A stretch of DNA of 26,474 nt from positions 1 to 26,474 of the forward strand of contig JAVBKB010000223.1 of the NCBI GenBank assembly GCA_031554275.1, written 5' to 3'. Below the pieces are notes generated by a model. It saw only the letters and a list, made by a program, of their open reading frames with translations, made no database searches and was not told where the DNA came from. The translations under genes and the position numbers were made by a program. This document shows positions 7,802-15,725 of the stretch, one piece after another. Each line of letters opens with the position of its first letter. Position 1 is the first letter of the stretch. The stretch is from JAVBKB01 sp031554275. GTDB lineage: Bacteria > Bacillota > Bacilli > JARBTR01.

Positions 7802-8476
7802 TTAAAGTGGTCCAGAAATTCCTTGCTTACGAATAATGATGAAATGTAATCCCATTAAACCGATTAGGGCTGCTGGTAGGAAGAACACATGTAACGCAAA
7901 GAAACGAGAAATTGTTCTTGCACCAATAATAGTTGCATCCCCTGCTAGCAGTGATTTGACATAAGGTCCAATGACAGGCGTTGATTCTGCTATTTGCATG
8001 GTCACTTTTGTTGCATTTAGTGCTTTCATATCCCAAGGTAATAAGTATCCAGTTAATCCAAGTCCAAGCATTACAAAAAAGATTAAAACACCAACAATCC
8101 AGTTAAACTCACGTGGTTTTTTATAAGCACCTTGGAAGAATACCCGTAAAGTATGAAGAAACATCATGACAATAACTAAGCTAGCTCCCCAATGATGCAT
8201 GCCACGAACAATTTGCCCATAAGCGACTTCATTTTGCAAATAGTAAACCGATTTCCAAGCATTCTCAATATCCGGAACATAATACAACGTCAAAAACATA
8301 CCTGAAAGAATTTGGATCACCACTATGAAAAATGTTAATCCACCAAAACAATATACAAATGCTGAGAAATGATGCGCAGGATTCACATGCTCCGGCACCT
8401 CATGGTCAGCAATATCACGCCATAAGGGTGTTATATCTAGACGCTCATCCACCCAATCGTATAGTTTCTTGAACAA
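7802..8476 (-). CDS. qcrB: Menaquinol:cytochrome c reductase cytochrome b subunit QcrB
   Basis: Membrane cytochrome b of the bc complex, binding the two b hemes and the quinol sites. The TTG at 8476 is chosen as start: GGGAGG lies 8 nt before it and the product is then 224 aa, exactly the B. subtilis length. A longer in-frame ORF reaching 8518 would overlap qcrA and looks spurious. The sequence begins FKKLYDWVDERLDITPLW, has four hydrophobic segments, and carries the paired heme His residues in the second and fourth. Cys43 in FVYCFGG is present; in B. subtilis this residue binds an extra heme covalently. It lies 13 nt after qcrA. Confidence 0.96.
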   Translation of the reverse strand: MFKKLYDWVDERLDITPLWRDIADHEVPEHVNPAHHFSAFVYCFGGLTFFIVVIQILSGMFLTLYYVPDIENAWKSVYYLQNEVAYGQIVRGMHHWGASLVIVMMFLHTLRVFFQGAYKKPREFNWIVGVLIFFVMLGLGLTGYLLPWDMKALNATKVTMQIAESTPVIGPYVKSLLAGDATIIGARTISRFFALHVFFLPAALIGLMGLHFIIIRKQGISGPL

Positions 8477-8489
8477 GATTGCTCCCTCC

Positions 8490-9020
8490 CTAAACCTTAT
8501 TTGGTCTCTTTTGCCCAAGCATCAGAATGCCATCCTTTTCACCTTGTTGGAAAGTATCCAAAGCTGTTGTTGGTGGCGTTTTCGGAACATTCTTACCATT
8601 TTTCTTATAACGACCTCCATGACAGGGACAAAAGAATTCATTTGGATGATCCTTGCTGCCATTCCAGCTGACTGTGCATCCAAGATGTTTACAGGTGGGT
8701 GACAAGGCGACGATATTATCATTCTCCTTATAAACCCAAGCCGTTCTTGTCTCCTCAGTCTCATACCAACCATCAACCTGTTTCACTTTGAAATCAACTC
8801 GAGTAGGCTCTTTGGTAATATCCTCAACTTTCAAACCTGTCGACACCATGTCACTAGATGCGCTTACGTTTGTTACTGGGTCGATCGCAAGTCGCAACAT
8901 CGGTGTCAATAATGCTGCGCCCATAAAGCCGCCAACACCCATTAATGTGTAATTTAAAAACTGTCTCCTCGAAATCTCTCTTTTCGTAGGATTTACGTGC
9001 AATTCTTCTTTTGTGCCCAT
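8490..9020 (-). CDS. qcrA: Menaquinol:cytochrome c reductase Rieske iron-sulfur subunit QcrA
   Basis: Rieske [2Fe-2S] protein that takes the first electron from menaquinol. Starting at the ATG at 9020 (GGATG site upstream), the 176-aa protein has a twin-arginine motif SRRQFL at residues 18-23 followed by a hydrophobic anchor, then the Rieske domain. The cluster boxes are CKHLGC (110-115) and CPCHG (131-135): Cys110/His112 and Cys131/His134 bind the cluster and Cys115/Cys133 should form the disulfide. Box 1 has Lys where CTHLGC is most common. It is first in the qcr operon, behind a sigma-A-like promoter. Confidence 0.96.
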   Translation of the reverse strand: MGTKEELHVNPTKREISRRQFLNYTLMGVGGFMGAALLTPMLRLAIDPVTNVSASSDMVSTGLKVEDITKEPTRVDFKVKQVDGWYETEETRTAWVYKENDNIVALSPTCKHLGCTVSWNGSKDHPNEFFCPCHGGRYKKNGKNVPKTPPTTALDTFQQGEKDGILMLGQKRPNKV

Positions 9021-9091
9021 ACGAAATCCATCCTTTATTGACAAAATTCGACTAAATAAATTAAATATTAGCAATTGCAGTTTGCGTAATC

Positions 9092-9120
9092 ATTTTATAA
9101 TAAATACCTATTTACGACAA
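9092..9120 (-). promoter_or_regulatory. Sigma-A-like promoter of qcrABC
   Basis: TTGTCG (9115-9120) and TAAAAT (9092-9097) on the minus strand are 17 nt apart and lie about 70 nt before the qcrA start. Confidence 0.5.
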
Positions 9121-9207
9121 ATAAAAGGGCTTGGTTTCATCCTGATTCCTGAGCAAAATATCGAATGAATTTATAATACTTTTCATCGTGTATGAAAAAA
9201 TGCGCAC

Positions 9208-9282
9208 AAAAAAAGCTAGTTATATTGCCGTGACCAAAGGTTAGCCTTTTGAGGCTAACTCTTGGGACAACAATCAACTAGC
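9208..9282 (-). terminator. Long multi-helix terminator after ypiB
   Basis: On the minus strand the stretch folds into one long interrupted hairpin: GCTAGTT with AACTAGC (7 bp), TTGTC with GGCAA (5 bp with one G-U), CCAAG with TTTGG (with one G-U), and GTTAGCCT with AGGCTAAC (8 bp) capped by a 4-nt loop. Seven T residues follow directly. It begins 8 nt past the ypiB stop, so it should end the ypiA-ypiB transcript before the qcrA promoter. Confidence 0.75.
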
Positions 9283-9289
9283 ACTGCTA

Positions 9290-9850
9290 CTATGAAACTT
9301 GGTCAGAATAAACGAGTAATTCGTTTAGTCTTTGTGAAAGGATGTAGAAACTCGTGCGATCACCATTATCAATTGCATGATCAATTTCGACTTGAAGTTT
9401 TGTCTTTTGAAAATCAATGATACTCTTTTGGATGATTGTTTCTGCTTCGAGCTGAATCATTTCTGGATCCGAAATATCCTTCGAATGAAATGGATTGCTT
9501 TCTACAACAGAAATGTATTTCTCACAGTTTTCTTTATTGTCAAATTGCAATAGGATAATAAGTTGTTTTGCCTTATTGGCGCGAATTTCATGGAATGCTT
9601 TCTCTGCGTCTAACATTTCCTGAAAGTTATTAATAAATCGAAAGGGTTCAGTTTCTACACATTTTGTTGAAATCTCCACTGCAAATGGGCAATTGTCAAT
9701 ATTATCAACAAATTTCACCTGATCGATTCTTTCATCACTATTTAACACATACTTTAGTATCCAAGAACATTCGCGATGTTTTAATTGATAATTTTCTAAA
9801 AAAAATCGTAAGAAATCTTTTTTCTCGTGAATGGAAACGGATGATCTCAA
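9290..9850 (-). CDS. ypiB: YpiB/ReoY family protein (UPF0302, IDEAL domain)
   Basis: A 186-aa cytoplasmic protein of the UPF0302 family. The N-terminal domain has KKDFLRFFLENYQLKHREC near residues 10-28 and VDNIDNCPFAVEISTKCVE near 48-66, as in B. subtilis YpiB. The C-terminal 40 residues form an IDEAL-type domain (VEIDHAIDNGDRTSFYILSQRL). From family knowledge, the Listeria homologue ReoY works with ReoM in controlling ClpCP-dependent turnover of MurA, so a role in regulated proteolysis of cell wall synthesis is likely here but not proven by sequence. The start is a TTG with AAAGGAG 9 nt before it. It follows ypiA by 23 nt and ends just before a long terminator, so ypiA-ypiB form a unit. Confidence 0.88.
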   Translation of the reverse strand: MRSSVSIHEKKDFLRFFLENYQLKHRECSWILKYVLNSDERIDQVKFVDNIDNCPFAVEISTKCVETEPFRFINNFQEMLDAEKAFHEIRANKAKQLIILLQFDNKENCEKYISVVESNPFHSKDISDPEMIQLEAETIIQKSIIDFQKTKLQVEIDHAIDNGDRTSFYILSQRLNELLVYSDQVS

Positions 9851-9873
9851 TAAATAACGCTCCTTTTACAATT

Positions 9874-11118
9874 CTACCTTTCAAGCCTATCCAAAATATC
9901 CAAGTATTCCTCATTGCTAGGATCTAGCGTGCAAAGCCTGTGAAACACTTGTTTTGCAGCTGTCAAGTCGCCCATTTCCAACAGGAATGGTCCATACTCT
10001 TCTAGAAACTCGGTGTTCTCTGAAAAAATCGAATAAGCTTCACTAAAGTATTTATTTGCTAAATCATAGTCTTCTATACCTACATAAGCAGAGGCTAATA
10101 ACCAATCGAACTCTGGATCGGTCTCATTTTCAGCAATTGCTGATTGTAGTAAGCTGATTACAGCCTGAAAATCGTCTTGCACAAGGCGTAATCTTGCTAG
10201 AGTTGCAATAGCTTCGATATAGCTCGGATCAATTGCTAAAGCATTTTCTAACGAAACAGCTGCTTGGATAAGCTCCTGACGTTGTATAAGCAATTGTGCA
10301 GACAATAGCCATAGTTCCTTGCTAGTACGATCGATTCCGATTCCCTTGTTTACACACGCTAATGCCTCATCAATTTGATGCATTTGCGCATGGGTTTTTG
10401 CTAAATAATAGTAGGCAGAATGGTATTCTGCGTCCTGTTGGATGACTCGGTCAAACTGTCTTTTGGCAAGCTCAAGATTTTCTGTATACAAAGCCGAAAG
10501 ACCATATTGAAAGATTTGATTTACATCCAACTGATCAGCGACCTTCTCAAAGAAAGGAATTGCTTCTTCAAACTTACCTGTTGCAAATAATGATTCTGCG
10601 ACTCTTCCAGCAACTGTTACGCCATTGATTTCAGGGATCGCAATCCTCTGATATTGCTTCAGCGCATCGGAATAATTCCCATGTAGAAAATAAATTTCCG
10701 CCAAAGCAAACTGGATGATTGGTTCATTTGGCAATACTTGATTTGCAAGCGTCAACTTAGCTTCGCTCACCTCATACATTTCAAAACTTTCGTAGCAATC
10801 TGCTAGCAATAGCAATGCACTAGGATACAAATCATCCTCGTTATCAATCTTTTCTAATAACAAAACCGCTCCTTCTTCATCCCCTTGTTCAATAGCAATC
10901 TCGGCAAGATTCACACGAATAATGCTTTCTTCAGGAAAACGATTCAAAAGCACTTGGTACAATTCCTTTGCCTCATCAAGGAATCCAATTTCCAGAAGCT
11001 CTTCAGCCAACGAGAAAATCTCATCCTCATTACTGCTTTTCTTTATGTGCTCAATTTCCTTTGCTACTTCTTCTAAATGCCCAGCATTTATTTGATTCAT
11101 TATTTCTGCGACTTTCAT
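9874..11118 (-). CDS. ypiA: Tetratricopeptide repeat protein YpiA
   Basis: A 414-aa soluble protein made almost entirely of tetratricopeptide repeats; at least ten helical pairs can be followed, with units such as PNEPIIQFALAEIYFLHGN, and PSYIEAIATLARLRLVQDD. TPR arrays bind other proteins. It is adjacent to ypiB and aroA as in B. subtilis and Listeria, but its partner is not evident from sequence. Two ATGs are adjacent (11121 and 11118); I prefer the second because GAGG lies 6 nt before it. The 117-nt gap to aroA contains a tandem pair of the 11-mer AACTGATATTC. The low pI suggested by many Glu/Asp residues is typical of the family. Confidence 0.88.
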   Translation of the reverse strand: MKVAEIMNQINAGHLEEVAKEIEHIKKSSNEDEIFSLAEELLEIGFLDEAKELYQVLLNRFPEESIIRVNLAEIAIEQGDEEGAVLLLEKIDNEDDLYPSALLLLADCYESFEMYEVSEAKLTLANQVLPNEPIIQFALAEIYFLHGNYSDALKQYQRIAIPEINGVTVAGRVAESLFATGKFEEAIPFFEKVADQLDVNQIFQYGLSALYTENLELAKRQFDRVIQQDAEYHSAYYYLAKTHAQMHQIDEALACVNKGIGIDRTSKELWLLSAQLLIQRQELIQAAVSLENALAIDPSYIEAIATLARLRLVQDDFQAVISLLQSAIAENETDPEFDWLLASAYVGIEDYDLANKYFSEAYSIFSENTEFLEEYGPFLLEMGDLTAAKQVFHRLCTLDPSNEEYLDILDRLER

Positions 11119-11235
11119 CATTCACCTCATACAATCTAAACTGATATTCAACTGATATTCAATTCGAAATGGTAAAACTTAAATTACAACAGCTAAATGA
11201 TGTTTTTTGAAAAATCGTGTTGAATAAAGCCACTT

Positions 11236-12513
11236 TTAGACAAGAATTGAGGCAAAATCCGCAAAAAAACTTGGATAGGAAATGGACACAGCATCACCAT
11301 GTTGTAAATGCACTGGCTCTGCTGTAATGAGTGAGGCAACTGCTAACATCATACCAATTCGATGGTCATTCATGCTACTAACTTGCCCACCATTTAGGGG
11401 TTTTTTTCCTCTAATTATAAAGCCATCATTTGTTGCTGTTATATCTGCACCAAGCACTTGCAACATTTCCACAGTTACCGCAATCCGATCACTTTCCTTC
11501 ACTCGCATTTCTGCAGCATCACGTATAATAGTAACTCCCTCAGCCTGTGTTGCGAGCAAGGCAATAACGGGTAGCTCATCAATAAGTCGTGGAATCATGT
11601 TACCCTCAATTGTTGTTGACCTTAATTCCGATGAACGGATTGTAATATCCCCAATTGGCTCGCCATGACCTGCTGATAATTGGACATCTATTTGCGCATT
11701 CATCTGACGAAGCACATCAATGATCCCAGTTCGTGTTGGATTTAACCCCACATTTTTGATTGTTAATTCACTATTTGGCGTGATAGCAGCAGCCACCAGC
11801 CAATAGACAGCAGATGATATATCGCCAGGCACCTTTAGCGCTTGACCTGTTAATTGCTGCTTACCAATTAAAGAGATTTCATGATCACTTTGGCTGATTG
11901 TTCCACCAAACTGAGTGATCATCCTTTCAGTGTGATCACGAGTTTGTGCATCTTCTACTATTTTCGTCAGCCCATTTGCTTGCAGGCCTGCTAGTAGGAT
12001 TGCGGATTTAACTTGGGCACTTGCAACAGGCGTTGTATAGGATATTGCTGTTAATTCAGATCCTTGGATTGTAATCGGAACATATTTCCCATCTTGAAGA
12101 CCCTTGATTTCTGCCCCCATTTGACGTAACGGTGCAACCACTCGATCCATCGGTCGCTTTGCTATTGAGGAATCCCCTGTTAAAGAGGTTGCAAACCTCG
12201 TACCCGCTACTAATCCCATCATCAAGCGAATCGTTGTTCCCGAATTGCCAACATCAAGTATCGTGCAAGGTGTACGAAGTCCGTCCCACCCTTTGCCATG
12301 GATAATCACTTCATGGTCGCCTTGTTCGATTTCTACACCAAGCTGCCTTAAACAACGTAAGGTACCTATGCAGTCCTCGCTTTGGAGAAAACCATGGATA
12401 ATAGTCTTGCCTGTGGCAATGGCACCGAGCATAGCTGCGCGGTGTGAAATTGATTTATCGCCAGGCACTTCAACAGTACCGAAAAGCTTACGACCTATGA
12501 AATGAAGCTTCAT
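11236..12513 (-). CDS. aroA: 3-phosphoshikimate 1-carboxyvinyltransferase (EPSP synthase)
   Basis: Joins phosphoenolpyruvate and shikimate-3-phosphate, the sixth step of the shikimate pathway, in the cytoplasm. The 425-aa protein has the two-domain inverse alpha/beta barrel signatures: GDKSISHR (18-25), GNSGTTIRL (89-97), SAQVK (165-169), IDELPV (311-316) and KESDR (339-343). The combination GDKx, SAQxK, RxHxE (RDHTE, 192-196) and NxTR (NPTR, 258-261) matches the set described for class II EPSP synthases. Its ATG overlaps the aroB stop by 4 nt (ATGA). It is called aroE in the B. subtilis naming. In that species several trp, his and tyr genes separate it from aroB; here they are directly fused into one tight operon. 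Confidence 0.96.
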   Translation of the reverse strand: MKLHFIGRKLFGTVEVPGDKSISHRAAMLGAIATGKTIIHGFLQSEDCIGTLRCLRQLGVEIEQGDHEVIIHGKGWDGLRTPCTILDVGNSGTTIRLMMGLVAGTRFATSLTGDSSIAKRPMDRVVAPLRQMGAEIKGLQDGKYVPITIQGSELTAISYTTPVASAQVKSAILLAGLQANGLTKIVEDAQTRDHTERMITQFGGTISQSDHEISLIGKQQLTGQALKVPGDISSAVYWLVAAAITPNSELTIKNVGLNPTRTGIIDVLRQMNAQIDVQLSAGHGEPIGDITIRSSELRSTTIEGNMIPRLIDELPVIALLATQAEGVTIIRDAAEMRVKESDRIAVTVEMLQVLGADITATNDGFIIRGKKPLNGGQVSSMNDHRIGMMLAVASLITAEPVHLQHGDAVSISYPSFFADFASILV

Positions 12514-13595
12514 ATCTGCTCAACCCTATTTCGAATAAATTTACTGATCTTCGCTTCCACAAAATCTTGCTCAAGAAGTACAAGAGCTGGTTCACCAACT
12601 GCTTCTAATACAACAAAACTGATTTGTGCAGCTTTGTTTTTTTTATCTTTTTTTATGTAATGAATCAGTTCAGATACTTGCAGCTGTGTTAAATCAAATT
12701 GAAAGTATCCCAATTGACGCATCCAATTAACAAATTTCAGGTAATCAAATTGGAGAGAACTAAGTTCTTGACTCAATTGTAATGCGAATACCATTCCAAA
12801 TGCGACTGCTTCACCATGTGGGATCTGCAACTCTTTTTCAATTGCGTGACCCAGTGTATGACCAAAATTCAGCACTACACGACGTCCTACTTCAGTCTCA
12901 TCTTCTGCAACAATAGCAGCTTTAATTTGGATTGCCTTTGTGATATACGCTTGTTCATTTTTACGAAAATCAGAGGGCTTTTTCACTTCAGACATCAACT
13001 GCGCAAGGAATGTTTCATCAGCAATCAATGCTTCCTTAACAACTTCGGCTAAACCGGAACGCCATTCTGCTTCTGGTAACGTGTCTAGAAATGGCAAATG
13101 ATAATATACCGCTTCAGGCTGATGGAAAGCCCCAATCATGTTCTTCCCCAAATCATGGTTAATCGCCACCTTGCCACCAACTGCACTATCATGCGCCAAT
13201 AATGTGGTTGGCATTTGCACATAGCGGATTCCCCGCATGTAAGTTGCCGCAACAAAACCTGCCAAATCACCAATCACACCACCACCCAATGCAATGATGA
13301 TATCTTGGCGACCAAGCCCCGCTTCTAGACAAGCAGTTTGGCAATGATAATAGTGCTCAATGCTTTTCGAAGATTCTCCTGCAGGTACTGTGTAGGAAAT
13401 GATATACAGGCCTGCAAGCTGAAATGCAGCAACCACTTGATCCAAGTATAGTTTGCTAACATTTTCATCAGTAATCAACATAAACTTAGATTGCGGGAAC
13501 TGAAGGGAAGCCTCTTTTGCAAAGCTTATAATGCCATCATTTGTGATGTGAATTGAATAGCATTTCGAAGGCGTTTCAATAGCAACCTTACTCAT
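12510..13595 (-). CDS. aroB: 3-dehydroquinate synthase
   Basis: NAD- and metal-dependent enzyme converting DAHP to 3-dehydroquinate, step two of the shikimate pathway. The 361-aa protein carries the NAD-binding GGGVIGD (104-110), the substrate loop MPTTLLAHDSAVGGK (128-142), Glu184 and the metal ligands in NFGHTLGHAIE (243-253) and PHGEA (259-263). Length is as usual for Bacillales. The ATG at 13595 shares one base with the aroC stop (TAATG), and its own stop overlaps aroA by 4 nt. Near residue 315 the codons for KKDKKNK create two A runs of 7 and 8, an unusual slippage-prone stretch. Confidence 0.96.
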   Translation of the reverse strand: MSKVAIETPSKCYSIHITNDGIISFAKEASLQFPQSKFMLITDENVSKLYLDQVVAAFQLAGLYIISYTVPAGESSKSIEHYYHCQTACLEAGLGRQDIIIALGGGVIGDLAGFVAATYMRGIRYVQMPTTLLAHDSAVGGKVAINHDLGKNMIGAFHQPEAVYYHLPFLDTLPEAEWRSGLAEVVKEALIADETFLAQLMSEVKKPSDFRKNEQAYITKAIQIKAAIVAEDETEVGRRVVLNFGHTLGHAIEKELQIPHGEAVAFGMVFALQLSQELSSLQFDYLKFVNWMRQLGYFQFDLTQLQVSELIHYIKKDKKNKAAQISFVVLEAVGEPALVLLEQDFVEAKISKFIRNRVEQI

Positions 13596-14761
13596 TAATA
13601 TTCCCTCGCATATTGACGTTGTGCCGCAACGCTTGCTTTCAGTGTTTCCATTGTATCACTGTAGAACTGCTCAACAACTGCTACTGCTAATTCCCATGCA
13701 ACTACGTTTTCCGCAATAACAGCAGCAGCTGGCACCGCACAAGTATCTGAGCGCTCCACAGTTGCAAGGCTTGACTCCTTTGTGTCAATATCAATCGAAT
13801 GAAGTGGTTTATATAGGGTAGAGATTGGTTTCATCACAGCATGTAAGGAGATCGGCATTCCAGTCGTCATGCCGCCTTCCATGCCACCTAATTTATTAGT
13901 TTTTCTTTCGATACCCGTTTTCGATTCCCAAGTAATTTCATCTTGTACCTGACTGCCGTGAAGACGTCCCATTTCGAACCCAAGTCCAAATCCGACACCT
14001 TTGATCGCCTGAATACTCATGACCGCAGCTGCAATCTTTGCATCCAGCTTACGATCGAAGTGGACATAACTACCGATACCAACTGGCATTCCGGTAGCAA
14101 TGATTTCGAATATCCCACCTAGTGTATCACCATTCTTCTTTGCTTGATCAATTGCTGCAATCATCTTTTGTTCTGCAAATGGATCAATACAGCGAACTGG
14201 TGAGTTCTCAGCTAGTGCTGCTCCCTCGACAATGTCTAACTCAACATGTGGGTCCTGTTTGATTTCTCCAATTTCTCTGACAAAGGAATAGACTTCAACA
14301 CCAATTTCCTTCAGCACCTTTTGGGCAACAGCTCCAATAACAACACGCATAGTTGTTTCACGAGCTGATGCTCGTTCTAGCACATTGCGCAAATCACGAT
14401 GTCCATATTTAATACCACCAGCAATATCTGCATGACCTGGTCGAGGTCTAGTAAATGCACGCTTCGCAATATCGTCTTCTGCTACAGGCTCAACCGACAT
14501 GATCTTTTGCCAATTGACCCAATCTTTATTTTCTACAACCAGTGTGATTGGTGAACCTAATGTTTTGCCGTGTCTCACACCTGATGTGATTTCCACTTTG
14601 TCCGTTTCAATCTTCATTCGATTGCCACGACCATACCCCTTCTGTCTCCGTACCAATTGTAGATTGATATCCTCGACAGAAAGCATAAGCCCTGCAGGAA
14701 CTCCCTCAATGATAGCTGTTAGCTTTGGTCCATGTGATTCACCAGCTGTTAAAAACCGCAT
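13595..14761 (-). CDS. aroC: Chorismate synthase
   Basis: FMN-dependent lyase forming chorismate from EPSP, the last shared step to aromatic amino acids, folate and menaquinone. The 388-aa protein begins MRFLTAGESHGP and contains RRQKGYGRGNRM, TRPRPGHAD, RASARETT and the C-terminal VERSDTCAVPAAAV, all family signatures. It is first in the aroC-aroB-aroA operon (aroF in B. subtilis naming). A terminator of ndk lies 70 nt upstream; I do not see a convincing sigma-A promoter in the 170-nt gap. cheR, which lies between ndk and this gene in B. subtilis, is absent. Confidence 0.97.
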   Translation of the reverse strand: MRFLTAGESHGPKLTAIIEGVPAGLMLSVEDINLQLVRRQKGYGRGNRMKIETDKVEITSGVRHGKTLGSPITLVVENKDWVNWQKIMSVEPVAEDDIAKRAFTRPRPGHADIAGGIKYGHRDLRNVLERASARETTMRVVIGAVAQKVLKEIGVEVYSFVREIGEIKQDPHVELDIVEGAALAENSPVRCIDPFAEQKMIAAIDQAKKNGDTLGGIFEIIATGMPVGIGSYVHFDRKLDAKIAAAVMSIQAIKGVGFGLGFEMGRLHGSQVQDEITWESKTGIERKTNKLGGMEGGMTTGMPISLHAVMKPISTLYKPLHSIDIDTKESSLATVERSDTCAVPAAAVIAENVVAWELAVAVVEQFYSDTMETLKASVAAQRQYAREY

Positions 14762-14828
14762 TGGATATCTCTTCTTTCTTAAATGAATTTATGTATTTAC
14801 ATACTTAGCATAAGAATACCACAAAATC

Positions 14829-14855
14829 TAAAAAAACTTCCACATACCATGGAAG
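14829..14855 (-). terminator. Rho-independent terminator of ndk
   Basis: CTTCCA and TGGAAG pair across a 7-nt loop on the minus strand and run straight into seven T residues. It lies 76 nt past the ndk stop. Confidence 0.82.
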
Positions 14856-14931
14856 TCAATTTGCTTTTAGTAAATCCCGATAGCAAGTCCCATATAGGAA
14901 AATCGCAATCGAATTAATATTGTAGTTGTGT

Positions 14932-15378
14932 TTAGTAAGTCCAAGCATCCATATGCTTGTCAAAGCTTAGCAGCTCTTCCGGTTTAAAGAAAATACCTAG
15001 CTCTCTTTCAGCGCTTTCAACTGAATCCGAACCATGAATAATGTTCTTGCCCATATAAACCGCAAAATCCCCACGAATTGTTCCTGGCGCAGATTCAGCA
15101 GGCTTTGTTGCACCCATCATCAAGCGAGCAACATTCACAACATTATCGCCTTCCCAAGCCATTGCAAATACAGGACCGGAAGTAATAAATTCAACTAACT
15201 CACCAAAAAACGGTTTGCCAGCATGCTCACCATAGTGCTTCTCCGCCATCTCGCTTGTAATCACCATAAGCTTCGCACCAATTAGTTTGAAACCCTTCTT
15301 TTCAAAGCGAGCGACAATCTCGCCAACTAAATTGCGTTGAACACCATCAGGTTTAACCATTAAAAAAGTCTTTTCCAT
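14932..15378 (-). CDS. ndk: Nucleoside diphosphate kinase
   Basis: Transfers the gamma phosphate between nucleoside tri- and diphosphates through a phosphohistidine. The 148-aa protein has MVKPDGVQR at the N-terminus, the GPVFAMAWEG segment and the active-site His115 in NIIHGSDS. Full length for the family. The ATG follows a GAGGTG site. It is probably transcribed alone: a sigma-A-like promoter precedes it and a terminator follows it. It occupies the same place between hepT and aroC as in B. subtilis. Confidence 0.97.
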   Translation of the reverse strand: MEKTFLMVKPDGVQRNLVGEIVARFEKKGFKLIGAKLMVITSEMAEKHYGEHAGKPFFGELVEFITSGPVFAMAWEGDNVVNVARLMMGATKPAESAPGTIRGDFAVYMGKNIIHGSDSVESAERELGIFFKPEELLSFDKHMDAWTY

Positions 15379-15452
15379 TTATGACACCTCATTAAAATTA
15401 TTTTTGTGCCTCGCGATTTCATTATTCGTTTGCCACTTTTTTCACCAGAAAA

Positions 15453-15481
15453 ATACTAACAGAATTAAGTTGAACATGCAA
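15453..15481 (-). promoter_or_regulatory. Sigma-A-like promoter of ndk
   Basis: TTGCAT (15476-15481) and TAGTAT (15453-15458) on the minus strand are separated by 17 nt, 75 nt before the ndk ATG. The rest of the 347-nt gap (15379-15725) holds weak hairpins near the hepT start side of the gap and a 12-16 codon basic mini-ORF on the plus strand. Confidence 0.55.
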
Positions 15482-15725
15482 GGGCAATACGGCAAAATGT
15501 GGTTAAAACAGTGATGATGTCACTATAAAAATAATCTGAGATAATGTCACAATCCAAAAATGAAGTATGATTTGGAGATGAAGACATTAATGAGCAAAAA
15601 AAGAAGCAAGAAGAATAAGCATCATTGAATCCCTACTTGAAGGGAACATTCTGACTTGGCACAAAATTGACACGAAGCCAACTTTACACCTCGTATCATT
15701 TTCAAATATACGATTTCACAGTGAT

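Noticed and set aside
7583..7849. Plus-strand ORFs of 79 and 88 codons over qcrC
   Set aside because: They are antisense to a conserved gene and lie in two overlapping shadow frames.
8477..8518. 14-residue N-terminal extension of QcrB
   Set aside because: It overlaps the qcrA end, and the TTG at 8476 has a strong ribosome binding site and gives the family length.
11282..11668. 128-codon plus-strand ORF inside aroA
   Set aside because: Antisense to a complete, strongly conserved gene; composition is that of a shadow frame and no ribosome binding site is seen.
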